Positions 39,477-47,729 of a DNA stretch of 64,000 nt are shown here, piece after piece. The first letter of the stretch is position 1. Each line of letters opens with the position of its first letter. The translations under genes and the position numbers were made by a program. The notes beneath the pieces were generated by a model. It made no database searches, was not told the DNA's origin, and was given only the letters and a program-made list of their open reading frames with translations. Source of the DNA: Pseudoduganella namucuonensis (lineage in GTDB: Bacteria > Pseudomonadota > Gammaproteobacteria > Burkholderiales > Burkholderiaceae_D); assembly GCF_900116645.1 (NCBI RefSeq), contig NZ_FPBO01000016.1, positions 62,001-126,000 of the forward strand. The letters run 5' to 3'.

Positions 39477-40106
39477 TTACTTCTTGCCTTTGGCGGCTGG
39501 CTTGGCATCGGCCGCCGGGGCGGCGGCTGCGGCTTCAGCGGCGACGTGGCCGGCTGGCACCGAAGCGGTGGCGATGGTCAGGTTGGCGCCGTGGGTGATC
39601 GCGGTCACGCCTTTTGGCAGGGTCAGGTCGCCGATGTGCAGCGAGTGGCCGACGTCGATGTTGGACAGGTCGACGGTGATGAACTCAGGCAGGTCCGACG
39701 GCAGGCACGAAACTTCGATCTCGTTGGCCACGTGGCTGATGGTCGCGCCGTGCAGTTTCACCGCTGGCGATACGTCGGCGTTGGCGAAGTGCAGTGCCAC
39801 TTTCATGTGCACCTTGGTCGACGCGTCCACGCGCTGGAAGTCGGCGTGCAGCACCAGTTGCTTGAACGCGTGCATCTGGAAGTCGCGCAGCAGCACTTTT
39901 TGCACGGCGCCGTCGATTTCCAGGTCCAGGATGGACGAGTGGAACACTTCTTTTTTCAGCGCGTGGTACAGCGCGTTGTGGTCCAGGGAGATCGTCACGG
40001 GGGCTTCGGTGCCGCCGTAGATGATGCCTGGGGTTTGGCCGGAATTACGCAGGCGGCGGCTCGCACCCGTGCCCTGCAGTTCGCGTTTGAATGCAACAAC
40101 TTTCAT
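39477..40106 (-). CDS. rplY: 50S ribosomal protein L25/general stress protein Ctc
   Basis: A 209-residue long-form L25 (Ctc/TL5 type) that binds 5S rRNA. The N-terminal L25 domain (MKVVAFKRELQGTGASRRLRNSGQTPGIIYGG in outline) is followed by the TL5 C-terminal beta domain (about 100-185) and an Ala/Lys-rich tail. The start at 40106 has a GGAG ribosome-binding site; the longer frame upstream runs through hairpins. A 7-bp inverted repeat (40149-40155 with 40164-40170) lies in its leader. It is flanked by terminators on both sides, so it may have its own promoter. Confidence 0.94.
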   Translation of the reverse strand: MKVVAFKRELQGTGASRRLRNSGQTPGIIYGGTEAPVTISLDHNALYHALKKEVFHSSILDLEIDGAVQKVLLRDFQMHAFKQLVLHADFQRVDASTKVHMKVALHFANADVSPAVKLHGATISHVANEIEVSCLPSDLPEFITVDLSNIDVGHSLHIGDLTLPKGVTAITHGANLTIATASVPAGHVAAEAAAAAPAADAKPAAKGKK

Positions 40107-40174
40107 TTGAGACTCCAATATAAACAGGGCTTGCACCCTGTGTGAAGAAGCGTCCCGCGACCAGGACGCTCCGG

Positions 40175-40215
40175 AAAAACAGCGGCGCAACCGGCAAAAA
40201 CCGGTCGCGCCGCTG
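40175..40215 (-). terminator. Intrinsic terminator after prs
   Basis: A long stem of about 15 bp with one G-T pair (arms 40180-40194 and 40201-40215) starts 24 bp after the prs stop codon and is followed on the minus strand by five T. It separates prs from rplY. Confidence 0.75.
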
Positions 40216-40239
40216 AAGAAATCGCTTTGTTTACGAAAC

Positions 40240-41190
40240 TTAGTCGATAAACAGGGAGATCACGGAATCGCCCTTGATGATGCGTTTGAACGTTTCGGCC
40301 AGCAGCGGCGCGCAGGTCAGCTGGCGGATCTTGCCGCAAGCCTTGGCGGCGTCGGACAGCGGGATCGTGTCGGTCACGACCAGCTCGTCCAGCGAGGAGC
40401 CGGAAATGCGTTCGATGGCCGGGCCGGACAGCACGGCGTGCGTGCAATACGCCACCACTTTCTTGGCGCCGCGCGCCTTCAGCACCTCGGCGGCCTTGAC
40501 CAGCGTGCCGGCGGTGTCGACCATGTCGTCCATGATGACGCAGTTGCGGCCCTCGACCTCGCCGATGATGTTCATCACTTCGGAGACGTTGGCTTTCGGA
40601 CGGCGCTTGTCGATGATGGCCAGGTCGCAGCCCAGGCGTTTGGCCAGCGCGCGCGCGCGCACCACGCCGCCGACGTCGGGCGACACCACCAGCAGGTCCT
40701 CGTTGTCCTTCTTCTGCAGGTCGCCCAGCAGGATGGGCGAGGCGTAGATGTTGTCCACCGGGATGTCGAAGAAGCCCTGGATCTGGTCCGCGTGCAGGTC
40801 CATGATCAGCACGCGTTCGACGCCGGCGCTTTCCAGCATGTTGGCGATGACCTTGGCGGAGATCGCGACACGGGCCGAGCGCGGACGGCGGTCCTGGCGG
40901 GCGTAGCCGAAGTAAGGGATGGCGGCGGTGATGCGGCCGGCGGAGGCGCGCTTGAGCGCGTCGACCATCAGGATCAATTCCATCAGGCTGTCATTGGTCG
41001 GGGCGCAAGTCGACTGCAGCACGAACACGTCTTTGCCGCGGACGTTTTCATTGATTTCGACCATGATTTCGCCGTCCGAGAACTTCGAGACGACGGCCTT
41101 GCCGAGTGGAATGCCGAGGTTTTTTGCGACCCCCTCTGCCAGCGCAGGATTAGCGTTGCCGGTAAAAACCATCAGGTTTTCGTAAGCCAT
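40240..41190 (-). CDS. prs: Ribose-phosphate pyrophosphokinase
   Basis: The 316-residue enzyme makes PRPP from ribose-5-phosphate and ATP, feeding nucleotide, histidine and tryptophan synthesis. Visible blocks are MVFTGNANPALAEGVAKNLG at the start, the flexible-loop and ATP region YFGYARQDRRPRSARVAISAK, and the PRPP-binding signature VIMDDMVDTAGTLVKAAEVL (about 215-235). The length is the family standard. It follows tRNA-Gln on the same strand, the conserved order ispE-tRNA-Gln-prs. Confidence 0.96.
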   Translation of the reverse strand: MAYENLMVFTGNANPALAEGVAKNLGIPLGKAVVSKFSDGEIMVEINENVRGKDVFVLQSTCAPTNDSLMELILMVDALKRASAGRITAAIPYFGYARQDRRPRSARVAISAKVIANMLESAGVERVLIMDLHADQIQGFFDIPVDNIYASPILLGDLQKKDNEDLLVVSPDVGGVVRARALAKRLGCDLAIIDKRRPKANVSEVMNIIGEVEGRNCVIMDDMVDTAGTLVKAAEVLKARGAKKVVAYCTHAVLSGPAIERISGSSLDELVVTDTIPLSDAAKACGKIRQLTCAPLLAETFKRIIKGDSVISLFID

Positions 41191-41341
41191 AGGGAGTCCC
41201 AGAGAAGTAAGCGTTGATTCTTGAAAATTGACAGCCAGGTTGCACCTGGCACTGAAAGCTTTGATTGCGGCAGCGATGCCGGCGGCATCTGTATTTTACC
41301 CCGGCTGGACGCTGACGCATCGACAGTTCCGGGAGAATTGG

Positions 41342-41418
41342 TGGCAGGGGAACAAGGATTCGAACCTTGGTATGCCGGAATCAAAATCCGGTGCCTTAAC
41401 CAGCTTGGCGATTCCCCT
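41342..41418 (-). tRNA. tRNA-Gln (anticodon TTG)
   Basis: The minus strand folds into a complete tRNA with a 7-bp acceptor stem (AGGGGAA with TTCCCCT), a D-arm GCC...GGC, an anticodon stem CCGGA/TCCGG with loop TTTTGAT (anticodon TTG, reading CAA), a T-arm CAAGG-TTCGAAT-CCTTG and an encoded CCA end. The flanking ispE and prs genes agree with the usual location of this tRNA in betaproteobacteria. Confidence 0.96.
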
Positions 41419-41456
41419 ACGCTTAAAACTTGCTGCTTGTCGTTACGACGGGCCGT

Positions 41457-41484
41457 ATTATACAACCTATTTAACGCAAAGCAA
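41457..41484 (-). promoter_or_regulatory. Sigma-70 promoter for tRNA-Gln and prs
   Basis: On the minus strand TTGCTT (41484 to 41479) and a perfect TATAAT (41462 to 41457) are spaced by 16 bp; shifting the -35 by one base gives 17 bp. The bases right after the -10 box are GC-rich (CGGCCCG), the kind of discriminator seen at stringently controlled stable-RNA promoters. The tRNA begins about 32 bp after the predicted start. Confidence 0.7.
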
Positions 41485-41496
41485 AATCTTTTTTAC

Positions 41497-42393
41497 TTAC
41501 AACATCGCGGCGATTGGATGCCGCTTCAGCGCCCTGGCTTTCCATGCCGTCCAGGTTCCGCGTGCTTCATTCAGCACCGCGTCGGCCTGGGCTTCATTTT
41601 CAACGGCGCAAAACACACAAGCGCCGGAGCCAGTCATCCTGGCATCGCCAAAACTTCGCAGCCATTCTATCGCATGCGCGACCGGTGGATACAAACGCAT
41701 CGCCACCTGCTGCAAATCGTTCCCGCCGAACTGCGTCGCATCGTTTCGATTCGCGTAGTGGCTGGAAAAGTCCGTTATTATGACGGGCGAAGTATTCCTT
41801 GTCAAATGCTCGGAACGGAATATTTCCGGGGTCGGCACCGAGACGCCCGGCTCGATGACGACATACCAGCAATCCGGCGCATCGACCGGGCGCAGCGTTT
41901 CGCCGACACCCTCGGCGAAGGCGGTCTCGCCAAAAATGAAAAAGGGAATGTCCGCGCCCAGCGGCAGGCCCAATGCCATCAACTCTTCGCGGTCCAGGCC
42001 GGCGTCCCACAGCTTGTTCAGCGCCATCAGCGTGGTGGCCGCGTCGGACGAGCCGCCACCCAGGCCGCCGCCCATGGGCAGCACCTTTTCCACCGTGATG
42101 TCGGCGCCGGGCGCCCGCGCCCCGCCCCGCTCGCCGCCGCGCCGCCGCAGCACTTCCGCCCGCAGCAGCAGGGCCGCGCGCACCACCAGGTCCTGCGCCT
42201 CCGGCACGCCGGGCACGTCGTTGACGCGGCGGACCAGGCCGTCCTCGCGCACGGTGAAATGCAGCAGGTCGGAACGGTCGATCAACTGGAACGCAGTCTG
42301 CAGCAGATGGTAGCCGTCGGCGCGGCGGCCGGTGACGTGCAAAAACAGGTTCAGCTTGGCCGGGGCCGGGCAATTCTTCAGGCTACTCGTCAT
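41497..42393 (-). CDS. ispE: 4-diphosphocytidyl-2-C-methyl-D-erythritol kinase
   Basis: IspE is the GHMP kinase of the non-mevalonate isoprenoid pathway. The 298-residue protein starts with CPAPAKLNLFLHVTGRRADGYHLLQT and has the ATP-binding loop LPMGGGLGGGSSDAATTLMALN (about 105-126, in outline) and the C-terminal RMTGSGACVF motif. The start overlaps the lolB stop by 4 bp (ATGA), so the two are coupled. The segment around residues 80-95 (RRRGGERGGARAPG) is an Arg/Gly-rich insertion in a surface loop. The 3' part is less GC-rich than the 5' part. Confidence 0.95.
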   Translation of the reverse strand: MTSSLKNCPAPAKLNLFLHVTGRRADGYHLLQTAFQLIDRSDLLHFTVREDGLVRRVNDVPGVPEAQDLVVRAALLLRAEVLRRRGGERGGARAPGADITVEKVLPMGGGLGGGSSDAATTLMALNKLWDAGLDREELMALGLPLGADIPFFIFGETAFAEGVGETLRPVDAPDCWYVVIEPGVSVPTPEIFRSEHLTRNTSPVIITDFSSHYANRNDATQFGGNDLQQVAMRLYPPVAHAIEWLRSFGDARMTGSGACVFCAVENEAQADAVLNEARGTWTAWKARALKRHPIAAML

Positions 42394-43004
42394 GTTGCGG
42401 GGGAGTCGATCACGATACGGATGGTCATTTCGTCAAGCTGGCCGGTGGCGCCCCGCTCGACGTCGATGCGCTTGGGGCGCGGCGCGCCGGGGCTGTCCTG
42501 CCAGGACACGTAGGTCAGGCGCCAGCCGTCGGCGGTGGTCACCGTGTTGGCGGCGGGGCTGGCCGTGTAGCGCTTGCCGCCGGCGGCGGTGGCGTAGCCC
42601 TGCAGCCATTCGCGCAGGCCGGAGACCGGCAGGGTCCAGCCCAGCGCCTGCGCGCTGAGGGTGTCGATGTCGGCGGCGGTGCGCGGCGGCTTGCCGCTTT
42701 CGGTCAGCGTGGCCCGACCCGGCGCGACGCTGATGGTGGCCACCGTCTGGTTCAGCGGCGGCGCGGTGATGGTCACGTCGGTGCGGGCCGCGCTCTGCTG
42801 CCAGGCGAAGCGGCCGTACATGGACTCGCTCTTGCCGTCCTTGCTGTAGGTGACGGCCAGCTTGCCGGCCAGGTCCAGCGTGTCGCTGTAGGGCGCGACC
42901 GGGGCGGCGGATGGCGGGATGGCGGGGGTGGTGGCGCAGCCCGAAATGAGGGCGGCCAGCAGGACCGCCAGCAGCGCGGGGGCGCCCGGGAGTTTTCTCG
43001 TCAT
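42390..43004 (-). CDS. lolB: Outer-membrane lipoprotein insertion protein LolB
   Basis: A 204-residue lipoprotein that receives lipoproteins from LolA and inserts them into the outer membrane. The signal peptide ends in the lipobox LISGC with the lipidated cysteine at residue 23, followed by Ala/Thr (no Asp at +2), which fits outer-membrane sorting. The LolB core includes YSDTLDLAGKLAVTYSKDGKSESMYGRFAWQQ (in outline). It starts 1 bp after the TPR lipoprotein gene and overlaps ispE by 4 bp. Confidence 0.92.
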   Translation of the reverse strand: MTRKLPGAPALLAVLLAALISGCATTPAIPPSAAPVAPYSDTLDLAGKLAVTYSKDGKSESMYGRFAWQQSAARTDVTITAPPLNQTVATISVAPGRATLTESGKPPRTAADIDTLSAQALGWTLPVSGLREWLQGYATAAGGKRYTASPAANTVTTADGWRLTYVSWQDSPGAPRPKRIDVERGATGQLDEMTIRIVIDSPAT

Positions 43005-43005
43005 G

Positions 43006-44826
43006 TCACAAACCAGTGTTCAAGCGGGCCAGCGTGCTTTTCAGCACATCGTTTTGCGGATCCTTGGCGCGCGCCTCGCGCCACAGTTGATGGGCGCCGG
43101 CCTTGTCGCCCCGCTCCCACAGCACCTCGCCCAGGTGCACGGCGATCTCGGGATCGTTGCGCAGCTGGTAGGCGCGGCGCAGCAGCTCCTCGGCCTCCTT
43201 CAGGCGGCCCAGGCGGAACTGCACCCAGCCCATGCTGTCCATGATGAAGGGGTCGCCCGGCGCCATCTGCATGGCCTTCTCCACCAGCGAGTAGGCCTCC
43301 TCAAGGCGCTGGTTGCGCTCGGCCAGCGAATAGCCCAGCGCGTTGTAGGCGTGGTGGTTCTCCGGCGCGATTTCCATCACCTTGCGCAAACTGGTTTCCA
43401 TCAATTCCAGCTTGCCGGCCTTTTCGGCGGCCAGCGCGAAATCGTACAGCAGGTCCGGGCTGTTCGGATAGCGCAGCACGCCGTCCTCCAGCACCGCATA
43501 GGCCTGGGCCGCGCTGCCAGCGTCGCGCAGCAACTGGGCCTCGGTCTGCACCACCTGGGCCAGCTCGGCCGGGTCCTCGCTCTTGATGTCGGCCAGCATC
43601 TTGCGCGCGCCGTCCAGGTCGCCCATGCGCGCGGACAGCTGGGCGCGCTTCAAGCGCACCGTCAGCATCAGGCGCGGCTCGGCGCCGTCCACCTGGTCCA
43701 GCCAGGCCTGGGCGGCGGCGTAGTCGCCGCGCTCCTCGGCGATCTGGGCCAGGATCAGCAAGGCCTTGGTGGGATCGCGGTCGTCGCCGGCGTCCTTGCC
43801 CAGCACGTCGACGAAACGCTTGAAATAGCCCTCGGCCGCGGGCGTGTCGCCGGACTGCATGGACATGATGCCCAGCGCGTACAGCGTGGCCGGGTGGTCC
43901 GGCTGCTGCTTGAGCAGCACCTGGAACTCGTCGCGCGCCTTGCCGTACTGCTTTTGCTCGACCAGCATGCGGGCGTGGGCGGCGCGCACCTCGCGCGCGT
44001 TCGGGTATTTGGCCAGGAAGCCGGTCACCAGCCTGGTCACGGCCTCCGGATCGGGGGTGACCTGGGCCATCGTCAGCAACGCCAGCTCGGAATCGGGCTT
44101 GATGCGCAGCGCCAGCTGCGCCTCGCTGGCGGCACGGGCGGCGTCGCCGTTCGAGTAGGCGCCCTGCGCCAGCACCAGATGGGTCTCCAGCTGCTGGGCG
44201 TAGGGCGCCAGCACGCGCTCCATCAGCGCGAACGCGGCGGCCTTGTCCTTGGCGCGCAGCAGGAATTGCTGCATCTGGAACATGACCAGGCCGCGGGTGC
44301 CGGCCGGACTCTTCTTCAGGCGCTGCACGAACACCTGCTCGGACTCGGCCAGGTCGTCGCCCAGCACGGAGAAGCCCAGGAAGTATTGCGCGGCCTCGTC
44401 GGAATCGGGCGCCAGTTCGCGCCACAGGCGGATCGCGGCCATGGCCTCGCCACCCTGCTTGGCGGCCAGCGCCATCTCGGCCGAGCGCTGCGCAAGGCGC
44501 GGGTCGCGGGTCTGCTGCGCCAGCACCATCATGGTCACGTAGGCGCTCTGCCACTGGCCGCGCTTGAAGTCCAGTTCGGCCTTGGTCAGCTTGTAGAACA
44601 GGTCGCTGGTCAATTCGACGGTGGGCAGCGGTTCGGTGGCCTGGACCGCGGCGGCGGCGGCCACGGCCTGGGTGGCGGGGGTGTCGCGGGTGTCATCGGC
44701 CGCGGCCGGCGCGCCTGGATTCGCGGACGCCGGCGCGGTCGCGGCGTCATCGGGTTGTTTTTGCGGCGCAACAGCGCACGCGGACAGCACAGCCGACAGA
44801 GTTACAATGACGAATGCGTTTTTCAA
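43006..44826 (-). CDS. Tetratricopeptide-repeat lipoprotein
   Basis: A 606-residue TPR protein with a lipoprotein signal peptide (MKNAFVIVTLSAVLSAC, lipobox cysteine 17) and Ala/Pro-rich linker. TPR-like helix pairs run through most of the chain; the clearest are near the C-terminus (HHAYNALGYSLAERNQRLEEAYSLVEKAMQMAPGDPFIMDSMGWVQFRLGRLKEAEELLRRAY in outline). The gene stands directly upstream of lolB with a 1-bp gap, a conserved Burkholderiales arrangement, so it may act in envelope assembly. The role has not been defined. It diverges from mutM with 96 bp between starts. Confidence 0.9.
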   Translation of the reverse strand: MKNAFVIVTLSAVLSACAVAPQKQPDDAATAPASANPGAPAAADDTRDTPATQAVAAAAAVQATEPLPTVELTSDLFYKLTKAELDFKRGQWQSAYVTMMVLAQQTRDPRLAQRSAEMALAAKQGGEAMAAIRLWRELAPDSDEAAQYFLGFSVLGDDLAESEQVFVQRLKKSPAGTRGLVMFQMQQFLLRAKDKAAAFALMERVLAPYAQQLETHLVLAQGAYSNGDAARAASEAQLALRIKPDSELALLTMAQVTPDPEAVTRLVTGFLAKYPNAREVRAAHARMLVEQKQYGKARDEFQVLLKQQPDHPATLYALGIMSMQSGDTPAAEGYFKRFVDVLGKDAGDDRDPTKALLILAQIAEERGDYAAAQAWLDQVDGAEPRLMLTVRLKRAQLSARMGDLDGARKMLADIKSEDPAELAQVVQTEAQLLRDAGSAAQAYAVLEDGVLRYPNSPDLLYDFALAAEKAGKLELMETSLRKVMEIAPENHHAYNALGYSLAERNQRLEEAYSLVEKAMQMAPGDPFIMDSMGWVQFRLGRLKEAEELLRRAYQLRNDPEIAVHLGEVLWERGDKAGAHQLWREARAKDPQNDVLKSTLARLNTGL

Positions 44827-44922
44827 AGGATAGTCCTGGCTGGTCGGAAACTAACCCTGATTTTACGCCAACCCACCGCGCGCGTACGTTTGCAGGTGTA
44901 ACAAGTTTTATTCGAGTCCGTC

Positions 44923-45756
44923 ATGCCAGAATTGCCAGAAGTCGAAGTCACGCGGCGCGGTGTCGCGCCGCATATCGAAGGCCGCACCGTGCGGGCCGTG
45001 GTGCTGCGCCGCGCCGGCCTGCGCTGGCCCTTCCCCGCCGGCCTGGCCGAGACGCTGACCGGGCGCGCCGTCGCCGGCACCGGCCGGCGCGGCAAATACC
45101 TGCTGCTCAAGTTCGACAACGGCACCCTGATCATCCACCTCGGCATGTCCGGCCACCTGCGCGTGCTGCCGCCGGACACGCCGCCGCAAAAGCACGACCA
45201 TTTCGACCTCGTCGTGGAGGACGCGGGCCTGCGCCAGGTGCTGCGCCTGACCGACCCGCGCCGCTTCGGCGCCGTGCTGTGGCACGCGCGGGAGGACGGC
45301 GAACTGGACGGCCACCTGCTGCTGCGCGGGCTGGGCGTGGAGCCGCTGGAGGCCGGCTTCACCGGCAAGCTGCTGCACCAGCACACCCGCCAGCGCGGCG
45401 CCGCCATCAAGCAGGTGCTGCTGGCGGGCGACATCGTGGTGGGCGTGGGCAATATCTACTGCTCGGAAAGCCTGTTCCGGGCCGGCATCAATCCGAAGAC
45501 TCCGGCCCGGCGCATCAGCCTGGCGCGCTATGAAAAACTGGCGCGGGCGGTGCGCGACGTGCTGGCCGAGGCCATCGTGCAGGGCGGCAGCACGCTGCGC
45601 GACTTTATCAGCGTGAACGGCCAATCGGGCTATTTCCAGCAGAGCTATTTCGTCTATGATCGTACTGGCGTGCCCTGCCGCGTCTGCGGCACGCCGATAC
45701 GGCAGATCAAGCAGGGGCAGCGTTCGACCTTTTATTGCGTGCAGTGCCAGAAATAA
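44923..45756 (+). CDS. mutM: Formamidopyrimidine-DNA glycosylase (Fpg)
   Basis: MutM removes 8-oxoguanine and formamidopyrimidines from DNA and cuts the strand. The 277-residue protein begins MPELPEVEVTRRG, with the catalytic proline P2 and glutamate E3, and has the conserved lysine in the K-Y-L-L strand (GRRGKYLLLKF). The C-terminal zinc finger CRVCGTPIRQIKQGQRSTFYCVQCQ (in outline, about 250-275) has four cysteines. A dynamin-like GTPase gene and mutY follow on the same strand, so the two base-excision enzymes of the GO system share a locus. Confidence 0.96.
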   Translation: MPELPEVEVTRRGVAPHIEGRTVRAVVLRRAGLRWPFPAGLAETLTGRAVAGTGRRGKYLLLKFDNGTLIIHLGMSGHLRVLPPDTPPQKHDHFDLVVEDAGLRQVLRLTDPRRFGAVLWHAREDGELDGHLLLRGLGVEPLEAGFTGKLLHQHTRQRGAAIKQVLLAGDIVVGVGNIYCSESLFRAGINPKTPARRISLARYEKLARAVRDVLAEAIVQGGSTLRDFISVNGQSGYFQQSYFVYDRTGVPCRVCGTPIRQIKQGQRSTFYCVQCQK

Positions 45757-45784
45757 TAAACAGGTAGACAAACAGGAAACTCGC

Positions 45785-47713
45785 ATGGTCAGGGATCTCG
45801 AACAATACAGCGCGTGGCGCCAGGGCGTGGTGGTGGCCTTGCAGCAGTACCGGCACTGGGTGGCCGCGGCCGAACTGGCGGACGCCGCCACCGAGCAGCG
45901 TATCGCCCGCACGCTGGCGCGGCTGGCCGACGACAAGCTGTCGGTCGCCTTCGTGGCCGAGTTCTCGCGCGGCAAATCCGAACTGATCAACTCCATCTTC
46001 TTCGCCGACTACGGCCAGCGCATCCTGCCCTCGGCGGCCGGCCGCACCACCATGTGCCCGACCGAGCTGATGTACGACCCGGCGTGGCCGGCCTGCATCC
46101 GCCTGCTGCCGATCGAGACGCGGGCCGAAAACCTGTCCACCAGCGACTACCGCGACAACCCGGCCGCGTGGACCATGCTGCCGCTGGACCTGGCCGCGGC
46201 CGACGCCATGCACGAGGTGTTCAAGCAGGTCAGCCTGACGCGCCACGTCAGCGTGGAGGAGGCCAAGCGCTACGGCCTGTACGACGAGAACGACCCGGAC
46301 ATGCCGGTCACCCTGGACGACGACGGCCTGGTGGAGATCTCGCTGTGGCGCCACGCCATCATCAACTTCCCCCATCCGCTGCTCAAGCAGGGGCTGGTGA
46401 TCCTGGACACGCCGGGCCTGAACGCGATCGGCACCGAGCCGGAACTGACGCTGAACCTGATCCCGCACGCGCACGCGGTGCTGTTCATCCTGGCCGCCGA
46501 CACCGGCGTGACCAAGAGCGACATCGAGGTCTGGCGCAAGCACATCGGCGGCGGCAGCGGGCGCCTGGTCGTGCTCAACAAGATAGACAGCATGTGGGAC
46601 GAGCTGCGCAGCGACCAGGAGGTGAACGCCGAGATCGCGCGCCAGCAGGAGCACGCGGCGCACATGCTGGCGCTCGAGCCGCGGCAGGTGTTTCCCGTCT
46701 CGGCGCAGAAGGCGCTGGTGGGCAAGATCAACGGCGACGCGGCGCTGCTGGAAAAGAGCCGCCTGGGCCTGCTGGAGCGGGCCCTGTTCGACGAGCTGAT
46801 CCCGGCCAAGAAAGACATCGTGCGCAAGCAGCTGGCGCGCGACCTGAACGCGCTGAGCGGCGCGCAGCAGGCCATGGTGGCGGCGCGCATGCGCGGCATC
46901 GTCGAGCAGCTGCACGAACTGAAAAGCCTGCGCGGCAAGAACCAGAGCGTGATCGCGCACATGATGCGGCGGGTGGACGCGGAAAAGAAGGAGTTCGACA
47001 GCAGCCTGTTCAAGCTGCAGGCCACGCGCGCCGTGTTCACGCGGCTGTCCACCGAGTTGTACACCAGCCTGGGCATGGACGTGCTGCGCGACCACGTGCA
47101 CGAGGTGCGGCGCGCCATGGACGGCAGCCGCTTCTCGACCGGCATGCGCGAGGTGGTCAAGGCCTTCTTCGAGGACATCCGGCGCGACCTGCGGGTGTCC
47201 GAGCAGAAGACCACGGAGATCCGCGACATGATGGACGTCATGTACCGCAAGTTCTCCAGCGAGCACGGCCTGACGCTGGCGCCGCCGATGGCCTTCACCC
47301 TGGACAAGTACCGCGACGAGATCGCCGACATCGAGGAGGTGTACGACAAGCAGTTCGGCACCGTGACCCTGCTGATGACGCGGCGGGTGGTGCTGATCGA
47401 GCGCTTCTTCGACTCCATCGCCTCGTCGGTGAAGCGCTGCTTCAAGGCCGCCAACGCGGACGCCGAGGCATGGCTGAAGGTCATCATGGCGCCGCTGGAG
47501 GCGCAAATCCGCCAGCACAAGGACCAGTTGAAGCACCGGCTGGCGTCGATCCAGCGCATCCACGACGCCACCGACAGCCTGGAACAGAAAATCGAGGCCT
47601 TCGAGCAAAGCCAGGCCGAGCTCGAACAACAGAAGGCGCGGCTCACCGAGCTGGCCGGCAACATCAGCATCGCCATCAACGCCGAGTTCGTCGCGCTGGA
47701 AGCGGCCGCATAA
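45785..47713 (+). CDS. Bacterial dynamin-like GTPase
   Basis: A 642-residue dynamin-family protein. The GTPase domain (about 50-300) has the P-loop FVAEFSRGKSELINS (about 57-70; the first loop glycine is replaced, as in other bacterial dynamin-like proteins), G3 DTPGLN (about 209-214) and G4 NKID (about 264-267). A long helical part follows (about 340-640) and ends in a coiled coil (about 600-632). I see no clear transmembrane paddle. The start has an AGGAAAC ribosome-binding site. It lies 28 bp after mutM and 16 bp before mutY, so all three are probably one operon. The function is unknown. Confidence 0.9.
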   Translation: MVRDLEQYSAWRQGVVVALQQYRHWVAAAELADAATEQRIARTLARLADDKLSVAFVAEFSRGKSELINSIFFADYGQRILPSAAGRTTMCPTELMYDPAWPACIRLLPIETRAENLSTSDYRDNPAAWTMLPLDLAAADAMHEVFKQVSLTRHVSVEEAKRYGLYDENDPDMPVTLDDDGLVEISLWRHAIINFPHPLLKQGLVILDTPGLNAIGTEPELTLNLIPHAHAVLFILAADTGVTKSDIEVWRKHIGGGSGRLVVLNKIDSMWDELRSDQEVNAEIARQQEHAAHMLALEPRQVFPVSAQKALVGKINGDAALLEKSRLGLLERALFDELIPAKKDIVRKQLARDLNALSGAQQAMVAARMRGIVEQLHELKSLRGKNQSVIAHMMRRVDAEKKEFDSSLFKLQATRAVFTRLSTELYTSLGMDVLRDHVHEVRRAMDGSRFSTGMREVVKAFFEDIRRDLRVSEQKTTEIRDMMDVMYRKFSSEHGLTLAPPMAFTLDKYRDEIADIEEVYDKQFGTVTLLMTRRVVLIERFFDSIASSVKRCFKAANADAEAWLKVIMAPLEAQIRQHKDQLKHRLASIQRIHDATDSLEQKIEAFEQSQAELEQQKARLTELAGNISIAINAEFVALEAAA

Positions 47714-47729
47714 ACAGCACAGGAAGCAC

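Noticed and set aside
40106..40146. A promoter TTCACA-N18-TATATT directly before rplY
   Set aside because: The spacing is acceptable, but the predicted start would remove the GGAG ribosome-binding site. I kept it out of the features; only 5'-end mapping could decide.
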